From Tritrichomonas musculus (lineage: Eukaryota; Parabasalia; Tritrichomonadida; Tritrichomonadidae): a DNA stretch of 64,000 bases. This document shows positions 48,167 to 58,992 of the stretch, in pieces (the stretch's first letter is position 1; every line of letters begins with the position of its first letter). The stretch lies in the NCBI GenBank assembly GCA_039105265.1, contig JAPFFF010000024.1, forward strand, positions 124,001 through 188,000, in the 5' to 3' direction. The notes beneath the pieces were generated by a model. It was not told where the DNA came from and ran no database searches. It saw only the letters and a list, made by a program, of their open reading frames with translations. The translations under genes and the position numbers were made by a program.

Positions 48167-48217
48167 GAAGAAATACAAAGAAGACAAAAAATTATGGAAG
48201 AAATTGAAAATATTAAG
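48167..48217 (+). pseudogene. Fragment of the ankyrin-GTPase gene 3' end
   Basis: About 51 bases (GAAGAAATACAAAGAAG.CAA onward) match 47204-47254 near the end of the ankyrin-GTPase gene, with two or three differences. They follow directly on the duplicated Sel1 fragment. This is what remains of the second copy of the GTPase gene after a large internal deletion. Confidence 0.8.
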
Positions 48218-48299
48218 GGGGATCCGATATGCCTCTCAATTTTTCAAGGAATAAAATACAAATATCTTTTTATATTTTTCATTTTTTAAATATTTAATA

Positions 48300-49812
48300 T
48301 ACAGGGTTGGACATACTAAATAGGAATTGAAAAAAAATTGAATAGTATCACTCATTCAATCTCATTCAATTTTTTTTCAATAGCGTAAAATTACCTTGAG
48401 ACTTTTTCTGTAGAATTGCCTTACTAAATGGGAAACTTTGAATACTGAAAATTATACATTAATTTTTTTAATATCTCAAAAAATTGCATAGTAAAACAAA
48501 ATTAAGTGTCAATTATATATGTAATATTTTATAGATTTTTATATATAATTATATTATTTAAATAATTTAAAACGATTAACCTGATATCTTTATTTTGAAA
48601 AAATAAAATTTTTAAGAAAATTTTAATGAGAATATATTTTAATAAAAGTAATGTTACTTGTCATAATTATTTAACAACTGTGTTGCATGTGAATAATGTT
48701 GTTTAATAATGATCTACAATTCAAACCTTCCCAAATAGAAAGGCAATTCCTCAGAAAAAGTTTCTCTTTTAATCAATTTGGAAAATAGATATTTTAATGT
48801 TTAAAAATTCTACTCCAAAAGCGAATTTTGATCCAATAACTTTATCAGGCATGAAAATACCAAAGAATCATAATAGTAATATAGATAGATAATTTTCAAG
48901 TATAGTTAAAACATAGTTAAAGATCCTTATTCGTTTTATGTTTTAAATAGATACAAGAAAAAGAGCAACTACAAGTATTTCTGACTTTATTTTGGAATAG
49001 GATCAATGGTAGACTAATAATGGTGATCTATAAAATCAAAAAGAAGGTTAAAAAGAAATTATTCAATAACTTTTATTTTTTATTGCTCAAAATGTGATGC
49101 CATGTTTTCTCTTTGAATAAAATTGAATAAAAGGTCATAAATTCGATGAAAATACTCCTTATTATTTAAAATTAAAATTAGAAGCACTCAATGTTCATTG
49201 TATAACTTATAACTTTTTAAATAATGAAATTCAACGCAAGCTTCATATTTGCAAGTATATTTAAAACCAATTTTTTGAAAAAAAAATACAAAATATTTGA
49301 ATATTTAATCTCACATAAAATTCAATATCAACGTCATTTCAACAAAACCTTCTCTTAAATATAAATTAAAACTATAAGAATAAAGTTTCTTGAAACAAAA
49401 TATATATTGAGTTATTAATAAATTTTTAAATCATACAAAATTTCCTCAGAAAGTTTCCCATTTAGAAAGGCAAAACCATTCAATTTTAGAGTGTCAAAAT
49501 TCCCATTTAGTAAGGCAAAAAAATAAATCTAAAAAACTAAAATAAAATGTAAATATCTCATATTTTTTCTGTAAACTTAATTATTTTTTTTTAAAAATAA
49601 ATAAATAACATTATAAATAATACATTTTTTTAAAATCGAAAAATCATATTTTTCTATTCAAAATTTCCCAAATAGTAAGGCAATTAATTCAATTTTTGGC
49701 GGGAAAAAACAAAAACGCCGATAACCAGTTTGAATGGGTATTCAAAAAAAGTTTTTAAAAAGTGGATTGAGAAGATTGAGAGGCTTTCCCATTTTGCATG
49801 TCCAACCCTGTA
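48300..49812. mobile_element. 1.5-kb TA-flanked DNA transposon (Tc1/mariner-like, non-autonomous)
   Basis: The element is 48302-49810 (1,509 bp). The ends start CAGGGTTGGACAT and match as inverted repeats over about 25 bp (22 of 25). TA flanks both sides (48300-48301 and 49811-49812), the standard Tc1/mariner target. No transposase ORF is present. A motif close to TTTCCCATTTAGTAAGGCAA recurs within it in both orientations: near 48314, 48419-48436 and 48728-48745, at 49454-49472, 49500-49517 and 49664-49683, with a partial copy near 49785. Confidence 0.87.
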
Positions 49813-51987
49813 TATTTAATTTTAAAAAATTTATTTAATAATAAATATTTAAATATATATTATTATTTTTTTGAAAATCATCAAAATATTATTTCTAATT
49901 CTTGGTAAAAAAAAATTATTTTAAAAAAATCAATCCGTAACTTTTTAGAAGACATAAATGTCTGTGGATTCAAAATATTTTTATTTCAGTTCTTTTAATA
50001 TCCATTCTGTTATTAACTCTTTAGTAAAAAAAGCAAATCTGACACCTTAACCGTTTTTTTCATAATGCATGGTGCTGGAAATGAGGAAGGAAAAATCCTT
50101 TTCTTTTTATACAAAAATAATCGTATCTTTTTATAGTTTTTATATTATAAAAACGTACAACAATAATTGCAACCACCAAAATATATTATTTCTAAATTTT
50201 TTTATAATTCCTCAGATTTTAATTGGAATCCGTAACTTTTTTCTACATTACTACTATATCAGAAATAATCATATTATATTGAAATCGAATGATCGCAAAA
50301 AAAGTTATTTTGACTTTTAAATTTCAAATTCTCTTTCATTAGGATGTTTGTATATAAATACGCAAATTTGCCATATATAATTTATTTAAAACTTGGTAAT
50401 ATTTGGAATAGCAGCATAAATATGTAATAAGGCTTAGTTGAATTTTAAGAATTTTTGCAATATTAATAATGATGTCAAAATATAGTCAAATTAATAATTA
50501 ATATTGTTTTATTAAGCATTTAATAATATGACTTATTCAAAATATCAAATGATATATAGATAATTTTGTGTAATAATTGTATTATAATTTTCTTATTTCA
50601 TTCTGATTAAATAATTGTCATTAATTTTAATTCATATAATTATGATTTCATGATTAAATATCTGCAATTATTATATTGATTATATCGATTGAATCGATTC
50701 AATTCTATTTAATAAATATCATTACATGTTTTATTCTTGAACTTGCTAAAATAATTGATATTTGATTTAACATATGGATTATTTATTAAAGAAAATATTC
50801 TTTACCAAGCATACTTGTGCTTGATTATAACGAAAAACTGTAAAAAACTCTACAAATTTATGTAAAATAGATTTTTTTACTTAAAATAAATGAATATATC
50901 CAAATATATTATAAAAAAATATATAATAATGTAATTTTAATCATATTCCAAAGAGTTTTACAGGATTTAATGAAAGAAATTTATGAAATTTTCCAAAAAA
51001 AAAAAAAAAAAAAAAAAAAAATGTAAACCTCAGAATCTTTAATTTTTCCAAAATTTTCAATTTCAAATTCAATGAGTGTTCTCAAATACTTCAGTTATAA
51101 AAAAAAACTATTTATCATTAAATCAGGGGCAAATGAATTCATTAAATCACTCATATACAAATTACCACAATAGAATTGAAAAATTTCTTTTTCTTTTTGG
51201 AAAATTTTTTTGAATGAAAAAGAAACTTTTCCATATAAAGGTTTTGAATTAAAAAATATATGGAACTTCAAGGAGACATCATCTCAAAGCTGTAATTTTA
51301 TATATTTTATCGGCCATCTAGAACCTTTAAATGATCTGGAATATTAAATTAATATCAAAACAAAGTCCATTATTATTATCGAATAGAAACAATTACAGCA
51401 TTTAACCATACATTTATCCTGACTTCCATTTTTTCTTTTTCTAATGATACTGAACTAATTCAATCATAATCAACAATATTAATTTAACAAATATTTTAAT
51501 ATATTTCACAGAAATTCTGTTTCAACTGTTTTTCACTTATAAAAATGATTTCAATAATTGTTTTACATAAAAATCAAAATGGATGGAAAACAGAAAAAAG
51601 AATTATTTGCTTTATTTTAATACAACATTGATTTGTTCAAGTCAATCACCTAATTTGACCTATTTCATATTATTTACATAGAAAAATGTAATAATAAAAA
51701 TATCAGAGGTTCTGTAAAATATGGAAATTTGGTCACAGTTGGAGTTTATTCATAAAATTTTATCAGCCAATTTTTGAATAGTTTATAAAAAAAAAATTTA
51801 TGACAGGAAATAAATTCATGATGGAAGATACTAATGTTCAAAATGAGAATTCCTATAAAACAATCAGTTTTTAAATCATTTTTATTGGGGTTTGAATTTG
51901 AAATCTATTGAGAAGTGGAAAGTTTGCAAAAAAACTTGACTTTTTAAATGTGGAAAACTTTAAAAAAAAAAAAAATAATATGATAAA
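49813..51987. other. AT-rich intergenic region with gene debris
   Basis: About 2.2 kb. Short frames such as 50069-50320 are not supported. It contains one small ankyrin-GTPase fragment (50947-50994), directly followed by a run of about 27 A (50995-51021). CCGTAACTTTTT occurs twice (about 49936 and 50229). Otherwise nothing recognised. Confidence 0.6.
50947..50994 (+). pseudogene. Second ankyrin-GTPase gene fragment
   Basis: 50947-50980 is identical over 34 bases to 45105-45138 of the ankyrin-GTPase gene. The next bases (TTATGAAATTTTCC) match a stretch about 30 bases further on in that gene. It is a small relic with an internal deletion, ending in an A tract. Confidence 0.8.
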
Positions 51988-54900
51988 ATGAAGAATCAAA
52001 ATAATTGCAATTTTCAATATCTTCCTGACAAATACAAACAACTATTCGAAAACATACCAAAGAAATGTAAAGAAATTTTTAATCTTCTTACAAACTCTCT
52101 AACATTTCGATATTTTAATTACGAAAAAGTTTCAAAACAAGATTTCGAATTTTTTGAATATGAATTAAAGGAATGCAAGTTTCTAGTATACCAAATTTTA
52201 AGCAGCAAACAGTATGAACAATTATTTTCAAATTTTTATGAAATAAACAAATTGGATCAATCAAAGATAAATGTAATAATTTGTAAAGAAGGAGAATGCA
52301 TAATAATTGAAAAAATTAGTGAATATGAATTTAACGAGATTATTAAAACAATACCTGGAATAAAGTTAAATTCGCCAAAAGTTTTTGAAGAAGATATACC
52401 TCTCAAGCGAGTTTTCGCATCAAATCCAATTTTACAATTTATAATAAATCCTATTTTGGGATATTTGGTTAAAAGATATTATTACCCAACTAATTACTTT
52501 AAAGATCCCTCATTTTTCAAATTTAATTACAAATATGACAATAATTTTGATATAGATTTTGAAACATTCATTAAAATTCAAGGAATTTTTGGTCAATTTG
52601 AAATAACAGATAATTTTCAATATTTTAATAAAGACGACTTGATTTGCTTGAAAAGACTGAATAATAAAATATCAATTGTTTTTCATACCAAAAGTCGTTA
52701 TCTTTTTGCGAAAAAAGATTTACGTTTGGATTCTGAAAAAAAATATATTAAACGAGAATTTGATTTTTCTGAACAAATCTCCCATCCATGCTTTATATGT
52801 TGTTATGGATTTTATATTGACTCAAATTGCATTAGTTTAATTTATGATCACATGTGTCATGACGATTTATATAATTTTTTAAGCGACAATGTTGTCAATC
52901 CATTTTTTTCTTTTATGACGATAAACAGAGTTTCTCGAGGCATAAAATATCTTCATTCAAACTCAATAATGCATCGTGACCTAACTCCAAGGAACATTTT
53001 AATTAATCATGATTTTATTCCTTTCATTTCTGACTATGATATCATGCGATTTTATGAAAATTGTGAAGAAACAACAAAAAATTTAGGATCTCAAAAATTT
53101 GGAGCCCCTGAACAATTGTCAGGCGGAGCTTCATTTAAAACAGATATTTATTTAATCGGTGTCATTATTTTTTATTTATTCTGTCCTAAATCAGAATTCG
53201 AAAATCAAAATAACTATGATTTTAGCAATCCTTTAATAATAGAAAGATTTCCAAGTGAAATGTTAGAATTATGTAAGAATTGCCTCAAAAAAAATCCAAA
53301 TGAAAGACCAAATTTGAAGGAAATTCAAGAAATTTTGATTGAGATGACTTCATCAAATAGCTTTCTTAAGTATTTTCATGAGGATCAAATACAAAATCAA
53401 AATTTGAAATACGATTTAATGAATTTTTATGAAGAAAACAAAATCTTGTTATCTTTAAATGAAGATAAAGAATTGAGTTTTCTTAAATTATATCCAGATT
53501 TTTCAGAGTTTTTACTTTCTTATGGCAGAATATTTTATGAAGGCAAATCAGTCGAAAAGAATATGAAAGTATCAATGAAGTTTTTTAAATTGTCTGCTGA
53601 ATTTTTTAAAAATACAGAAAACTTATTGAAAGAAGGAAATTTATATTTTGAAGATGGTCCTAAACAAAATCGTTTTATTGCTAAGGAGTATTACAAATTA
53701 GCTGCCAAAAAAACAAATGATCCAGATGCATGGAATATATTAGGTTTTACATATGAATGCAGCATATTATATAATTGGTATGGTAAAGCAAAAGCTTTTA
53801 AAAAAGCTGAAAAATGCTATGAAAGAGCAATTAAACAAAAGCATTCTTTAGCTTATTATAATCTAGGACGTTTGTGGTTATATGACTTTCTTGAAACTCG
53901 CGATCCACTTAAGGCAATCAATAACTATATAGAATCAGCTAAATTAGGGAATATTAAAGCTTCATATGAAATTGGCAAATTATATATAAAAGGCGATAAA
54001 TACGTTCCTAAAAACATCGAAAAAGGGGTCCAAATATTGAAAGATGCAGCAAAGGTAGGTTATCCAGTTGCAATTTGCTTTTTAGGCGAATATTATTATG
54101 AAAGGAAGGATTTTAGACAAGCTAAAGAGTATTTTGAAATAGTTTCTCCTCAGCAAAATACTAGAGCCAATTTTTATTTAGGATTAATGTATTACAATGG
54201 TGATGGTATTGAACAAAATTTCGGAAAGGCTCTAGAATACTTCAACATTTCTCAAAATGATCCAAATTCTTTTTATTTTTTAGCGAAAATGCATGAAGAT
54301 GGGAAAGGAATAGAGAAAAATAAAAAGAAAGCAATTGAATATTATAAAAAATGCATCGAAACAAAAGAAAATATTAGTAAGGTCTATTATGGCAAAGTAT
54401 GGGAATATTATACTATTAAAAATGATTATTATTATCATGCATATAATAATATTGGCGTGCTTGAACTCTTAGAGAATGGAGATGTTGATGAAGCAAGCAA
54501 ATATTTATGGGTTGCGTTAGAATATGAACATCCATGCGGGAAAGTTAATTTTTCAATTTTAAAGTATATTTACAAACTAGGTTATTCAAAAACAATTGAC
54601 ACACTTGAGCAAGCATCTTCTAAAGAAAACATTTTAATGGCGTCTTTCTTTCTTGGCTATATATCAGAAACAAAAAATGAAATTGAAAATGCGATGAAAT
54701 ATTATTCAAAAGTATTTCAAGATAAGAATAAACCACTAAAGTATCATGACAAAGAAATAAATGATGAAAATATCTTTTTCTCAAATTTATTCATTGTTAT
54801 TTTGTCAAGTTTGAAGATAGCAAATTATTTACTTCAATCAAATAACATTGATGAAAACAAAAAAGCAAATCCATATCTAATAGATATCATTTATAGAATG

Positions 54901-55458
54901 TTAGATTCTTTATTAAAATATAAAAATAATCAGTCATACTCATTTCAATTTATTAAAATGAATCAAAATGGCTATTGTATCAACAATTTAGAAGATTTCA
55001 TTTTGAACTTCCCATTTTTCAATAATTCAACTCATAAATTGGATGAAAAAAGCAGTTGGAAAATTGATTCAGAGCCTTCTTCGAAAATTTATATAAAAAT
55101 TGAAAACAAATCTAAAATTGATTTAACCAATGAAAAAGCAAGTACATCTAAAAATGAAACGGCAAACAAAATCATTGATACAAGTAACCTCGATATAAAA
55201 GAAAAAATGGAAAATAATCAAATAAAAAATGAAATTTCTTCCAAAAATGGAGAAGAATTGAAAAATTATTTTGTTATTGAGAAAGATTCAAATTCAAAAA
55301 ATGCTTTAGAGATAATTGATACTGAAGAAATTGATCAGCCCAATATGATTAAATTAATTCAAAAAACAATAAGTTCAATGCGAGAAGTTCTAATGAAACC
55401 TCCATATTTTATTCTTTTTGGAAGAATTAATGATAGAATAAAGAATAAAAACAATTAA
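51988..55458 (+). CDS. Kinase-like protein fused to Sel1 repeats, probable pseudokinase
   Basis: 1156 residues from the ATG at 51988. Residues 1-200 are an unassigned helical N-terminal region. A kinase-like domain (about 210-455) keeps HRDLTPRN (329-336), GAPE and FAKKDL (possible VAIK lysine), but has no glycine-rich loop, and DFG is replaced by DYD (349-351). Catalysis is therefore doubtful, though the HRD Asp and DFG Asp remain. Sel1-like repeats occupy about 505-900 (for example FYLGLMYYNGDGIEQNFGKA). They are more diverged than those of the 42264 gene. The tail from about 1010 is polar and Lys/Asn/Glu-rich. It shares the kinase-Sel1 architecture with the 42264 gene but is only distantly similar, and AT-rich throughout. 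A signalling scaffold role is inferred. Confidence 0.87.
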   Translation: MKNQNNCNFQYLPDKYKQLFENIPKKCKEIFNLLTNSLTFRYFNYEKVSKQDFEFFEYELKECKFLVYQILSSKQYEQLFSNFYEINKLDQSKINVIICKEGECIIIEKISEYEFNEIIKTIPGIKLNSPKVFEEDIPLKRVFASNPILQFIINPILGYLVKRYYYPTNYFKDPSFFKFNYKYDNNFDIDFETFIKIQGIFGQFEITDNFQYFNKDDLICLKRLNNKISIVFHTKSRYLFAKKDLRLDSEKKYIKREFDFSEQISHPCFICCYGFYIDSNCISLIYDHMCHDDLYNFLSDNVVNPFFSFMTINRVSRGIKYLHSNSIMHRDLTPRNILINHDFIPFISDYDIMRFYENCEETTKNLGSQKFGAPEQLSGGASFKTDIYLIGVIIFYLFCPKSEFENQNNYDFSNPLIIERFPSEMLELCKNCLKKNPNERPNLKEIQEILIEMTSSNSFLKYFHEDQIQNQNLKYDLMNFYEENKILLSLNEDKELSFLKLYPDFSEFLLSYGRIFYEGKSVEKNMKVSMKFFKLSAEFFKNTENLLKEGNLYFEDGPKQNRFIAKEYYKLAAKKTNDPDAWNILGFTYECSILYNWYGKAKAFKKAEKCYERAIKQKHSLAYYNLGRLWLYDFLETRDPLKAINNYIESAKLGNIKASYEIGKLYIKGDKYVPKNIEKGVQILKDAAKVGYPVAICFLGEYYYERKDFRQAKEYFEIVSPQQNTRANFYLGLMYYNGDGIEQNFGKALEYFNISQNDPNSFYFLAKMHEDGKGIEKNKKKAIEYYKKCIETKENISKVYYGKVWEYYTIKNDYYYHAYNNIGVLELLENGDVDEASKYLWVALEYEHPCGKVNFSILKYIYKLGYSKTIDTLEQASSKENILMASFFLGYISETKNEIENAMKYYSKVFQDKNKPLKYHDKEINDENIFFSNLFIVILSSLKIANYLLQSNNIDENKKANPYLIDIIYRMLDSLLKYKNNQSYSFQFIKMNQNGYCINNLEDFILNFPFFNNSTHKLDEKSSWKIDSEPSSKIYIKIENKSKIDLTNEKASTSKNETANKIIDTSNLDIKEKMENNQIKNEISSKNGEELKNYFVIEKDSNSKNALEIIDTEEIDQPNMIKLIQKTISSMREVLMKPPYFILFGRINDRIKNKNN

Positions 55459-56660
55459 AAATTCATCTTTTTATTTTATTTAAAATCTGAATATTCACCA
55501 TTTAAACTCTTGTTATAAATTATCAAACACCAATTAAACTCTTTCCAAAAAAGTTCAACAATTGAATTTTGAGAGAGTATTCAAATTGTCATTAAATGAA
55601 CCACACTATTTGAGAATCACATTTTCTGAATAGCAAATTCCCTGATAATAAAGCATTTGAAATAGACATACAGATAGTTATTCTAGTGAAACAACTATTA
55701 ATACATGGAATGAAGGTGTTTCATTAGTTGAAACTTATTTTGTTGCTGAATCAGATAAATATACAATTGATAATGTATTCAAAGAAGGTTATAATACTTT
55801 CATTCATCCAAATGCGAATACAGCTGCTGGAACTTATTCAAAGAAGGTAATAATACTTCAACTTTATGTCTATTTATTTTAGTGGAACAAAAGATAATTT
55901 ACATGATACTCCTGTATTTGATGAAAACTTTAATATATCAGCAATATTTTTACCTGCCCATAATAAAAGCACATTTTTAGGTTTGTGTTGTTTGTTTTGC
56001 TGATGATTTACCAACTGAAAGCAGCTCGAATGAAATGATTTCTCAAAGTGTTGATATACCAGATTCACCACCTATTCAAACAATTGCTCCTGAAGATAAT
56101 AATAATTCATCAATTGAAAAAACAAATTCATCATATTCTTTTGAATTAATTCAATGGAAGATGGCCAAGATGTAACAGAAAATGAAATCAATAAAACTTC
56201 ATCAGGAATTAAAACTGTCATTTTTTCTAAAAATACAATTACAATTTCAGAAAAGGAAGGTTCATTTTAATTCATCAACTCCTTTGTATTTTATTGCTTC
56301 AAATAAATGATCAACCATAAAAATTGAAAAAGATGATATAAACACAAATATTGGTATTTCAACTACCAATATTTGTGTTTATATCTCTTGCTAAAGGCAC
56401 AAATCCAATAAACTTTATGAATAATATTTCTGAATATCATCTTGATCTTTTTCTTTTGATATTTTTAATTCTTGAATAATGCTAAAAAAGATATTTCTTC
56501 CATCACTTATTTAATGATCAGAAAAAAAAAAAAATTATTTAAAAAAGTTTAACTTTTTGCTTAAATGTATTGAATATATTTTGATTATTTATTTTATATT
56601 TATCCAATTGAATATCTAACATTGTATAATCAATCATCAAGTAAAATGAATTTAATTAAA
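55459..56660 (+). pseudogene. Decayed protein-coding remnant and spacer
   Basis: About 55640-56280 reads as broken plus-strand coding fragments in several frames: TTINTWNEGVSLVETYFVAE, TIDNVFKEGYNTF, and a Ser/Asn/Pro-rich part DIPDSPPIQTIAPEDNNNSS. No frame is long and no domain is recognised. The Ser/Asn/Thr-rich composition would suit a surface or secreted protein, but that is speculative. The rest up to 56660 is AT-rich, with the hairpin at 56335-56385. Confidence 0.5.
56335..56385. repeat. Perfect 22-bp inverted repeat (hairpin)
   Basis: 56335-56356 and 56364-56385 are exact reverse complements (arm begins GATATAAACACAAATATTGG), separated by 7 bases. No gene overlaps it. The loop is too small for a transposon, so it is either a stem-loop or a palindromic junction. 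Confidence 0.95.
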
Positions 56661-56688
56661 TTGTGAGGTCTAGTTTTTGGAAGGTAGT

Positions 56689-57434
56689 TTATGTATTAGG
56701 CATAATTGGATCAATATATTCCTTAAATATATTTTCAAGTAATCTATATATGAAGCATGTTTTCCCTGAATTAGTGTCACCTGATAAACTCATTATTAAT
56801 TTTTCTTGTTTTTCTGTTATTATTTCTGTAATTATTTCTATATTTTCTAAATCGTTTTTATATATGATCCCTTTCAATGATGTACATTCATCAAATGATT
56901 TAACACTAATTTTATTTATTGATGAAGGCAACTCTATATAATCAAGTAATTTACATCCATAAAATGCTCGAAATCCAATCGATGTCACTGATTCTGAAAT
57001 ATTTATTGTTTTTAATGAACTACATCCTGAAAATGTTTCTTCTTCAATTGATGTTATTAATGGCGGAATATCAATACTAATTAAATTTGTACAACCTTTA
57101 AAAGAAGATTTTCCTATGCTTTCCAATGTTGATGGAAGATGAATCATTTTCAAACAAACACATCCTTCAAAACAATGTTGAAAAAGTGATGTCACTGATG
57201 ATGGAATTGTGATATCACTCATAAATTTGCATCCAAAAAATGCATAATCTCCAATGAATGTCGCTGACATTGGAACATTAAATTCTTTGAGTTTGAGAAG
57301 CAAAAAGCACAAATTTCAATTCCTGGATAATTTATTAAATAGTTATAAATATCATAGTTATCTTTCTCAAGTGCAAGGTTGGTACAAAAAGTGAAGTCTA
57401 ATATTAAGTAATAATTATCAACTTTTATATTCAT
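56689..57434 (-). pseudogene. Broken chimera: ankyrin end, BspA-like LRRs, start of a small GTPase
   Basis: On the minus strand an ATG at 57434 opens an ankyrin-like piece (LALEKDNYDIYNYLINYPGI). A frame change near 57300 leads into about six BspA-like LRRs (ITIPSSVTSLFQHCFEGCVC; INISESVTSIGFRAFYGCKL). The LRR frame has no ATG of its own. It runs into a Ras/Rab-type P-loop (SLSGDTNSGKTCFIYRLLEN) and switch I-like IDPIMPNT, then stops. The GTPase is thus cut after about 35 residues. An LRR-GTPase order recalls Roco-like or trichomonad LRR-Rab fusions. This copy is clearly dead, by at least a frameshift and a truncation. Confidence 0.8.
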
Positions 57435-57821
57435 ATAAGAGTTGATTATTTTTAATTGTTTTTATCATGTTAAGAATTGCCTAAAGAAATTTTAAATAAT
57501 GTATTCAAAAGAAACAAAATAAAAGACCAAAAATATCATAAATAATAGATTCTTTTAATATTATCCACAATTAAAAGAAACAAACTTGAATCAAAATATT
57601 GCTAAAATTCATACCTCAATAATTCAATATGAAGTGATGACATCAAAACTCCAGATTTTTATTATTTATATTTAGCATATTAAAATTAAACAGAAAAAAA
57701 TGAATTAAACTGTAAATTAAAAAAAATCAAGCGGCTCTTATTATATTGGAGGAAAAAAATCATATATAGTGATTAAGTCTTAATTTATTCATTAAGTAAT
57801 TGGAAGTAGATCTTAAAATCG
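57435..57821. other. AT-rich intergenic spacer
   Basis: About 390 bp between the LRR pseudogene and the kinase gene, both on the minus strand. No feature recognised. Confidence 0.6.
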
Positions 57822-58763
57822 TTAAATTCCTAAATGTTCTTTAAGTTGAGTGATATTACTTTCGATACCGTTGATTAGCATGAAGTTATTTCGAACAATT
57901 TCTTGTAATATCATATCGAAACTTGGGCGTCTTTTTGGATCCTTTGACCAGCAACTTTTAATGATTTTCTGACACAATTTGTTGACCTTTTTTGGTATTT
58001 CAAATGATTCATAGCCTGCCTGGTTGTAATCTGGTAATTCTCCTTTGGTGACGATGAAATACATGATAATTCCGAATGAATAAACGTCAACTTTTTCATC
58101 GTATTTTTGATTTCCATTAAGAAGTTCAGGTGCCATGAAAAATAAGGTGCCAACGCCATGTGTCATTGATGTGTAAGTTGTCATATCAATCGATTTAGCA
58201 ATACCAAAGTCACATATTTTGACGTGCTTCTGAAGGTTCACGAGAATGTTTGTCATCTTTAAATCACGATGAATGATTTTATGAGCATGAACGTATTTCA
58301 TTGCAGAACAAATTTCATAGATGACTCCAACAAGTTCGAAATCTTTGAGTGCTTTCATTTTAATGACTTTGTCTAAATTGAACTTGCAGTATTCAAGAAG
58401 AAGAGCTGGATTGTGTGTTTTATCGCCAAGGTAAAAGCCATACGCCTTAACGATGTTCGGATGACTAAGTTGAAACAAAATTTCATATTCCGAATAAAGG
58501 TTCTTCACTTTATCAAAATCGATTTCTTCTTCTTTCTTGGTTTCATCATCTTCTTCTTCTTTCCAAACTGATTTTTCATCTTCATTGACTGCTTCAGTTA
58601 AATCATTTTTCCTGAAAAGAACGCCTTTTAATATTTTCAAGACCAAAAAACCTTTATGTGAAAAGCAGTTGATGACCTTATAAACAGTAGATGTCGCACC
58701 TTCTCCTATTAATGTTTTTTTGGTTAACAATTGGTCAATTATGGCGGTGTCCAAAACCTTCAT
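57822..58763 (-). CDS. Stand-alone Ser/Thr (TKL-like) protein kinase
   Basis: 313 residues from the ATG at 58763; the kinase domain fills the protein. It has the glycine loop IGEGATSTV (19-27), VLKIL with the ATP-binding Lys near 42, HRDLKMTN near 165, DFGIAKS near 183, GTLFFMAPE near 205, and DVYSFGIIMY. All catalytic residues are present, so it should be active. An acidic Glu-rich insert of about 30 residues (KSVWKEEEDDETKKEEE) lies between the beta3 lysine and the alphaC helix. It lacks the Sel1 repeats of the two other kinases here. Substrates are unknown; the TKL assignment is tentative. Confidence 0.92.
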   Translation of the reverse strand: MKVLDTAIIDQLLTKKTLIGEGATSTVYKVINCFSHKGFLVLKILKGVLFRKNDLTEAVNEDEKSVWKEEEDDETKKEEEIDFDKVKNLYSEYEILFQLSHPNIVKAYGFYLGDKTHNPALLLEYCKFNLDKVIKMKALKDFELVGVIYEICSAMKYVHAHKIIHRDLKMTNILVNLQKHVKICDFGIAKSIDMTTYTSMTHGVGTLFFMAPELLNGNQKYDEKVDVYSFGIIMYFIVTKGELPDYNQAGYESFEIPKKVNKLCQKIIKSCWSKDPKRRPSFDMILQEIVRNNFMLINGIESNITQLKEHLGI

Positions 58764-58848
58764 TTTATGGCTATTAAATATTGCTATTATTTTTTCATCA
58801 CAAGTTAATTCTATTGGTGTTCTTCATAAAAAAAAAGCATCTTACCAT

Positions 58849-58992
58849 TTAATTTGATATTAAAATTTGATTAGATTTTTTAAGATTGATTTCATCTTTA
58901 GCATTAATTTTAATGTCTTTGCGATTCAATAAAATATCTATAATTTGAGCGTTTTTTTTAATTACTGCAATATGTAATGGCATTTTATGAAA
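58849..58992 (-). pseudogene. Terminal ankyrin repeat fragment
   Basis: On the minus strand from about 58992: KMPLHIAVIKKNAQIIDILL, then NRKDIKINAKDE, ending ILISN and a stop at 58849. This is one good ankyrin repeat. Upstream the frame runs into the 25-bp minisatellite. It may be the 3' end of the same ankyrin gene whose 5' part is at 63161-63979. Confidence 0.7.

Noticed and set aside
50069-50320. 83-codon plus-strand frame near the gene relics
   Set aside because: Composition like translated AT-rich noncoding DNA; no similarity to neighbouring genes seen.
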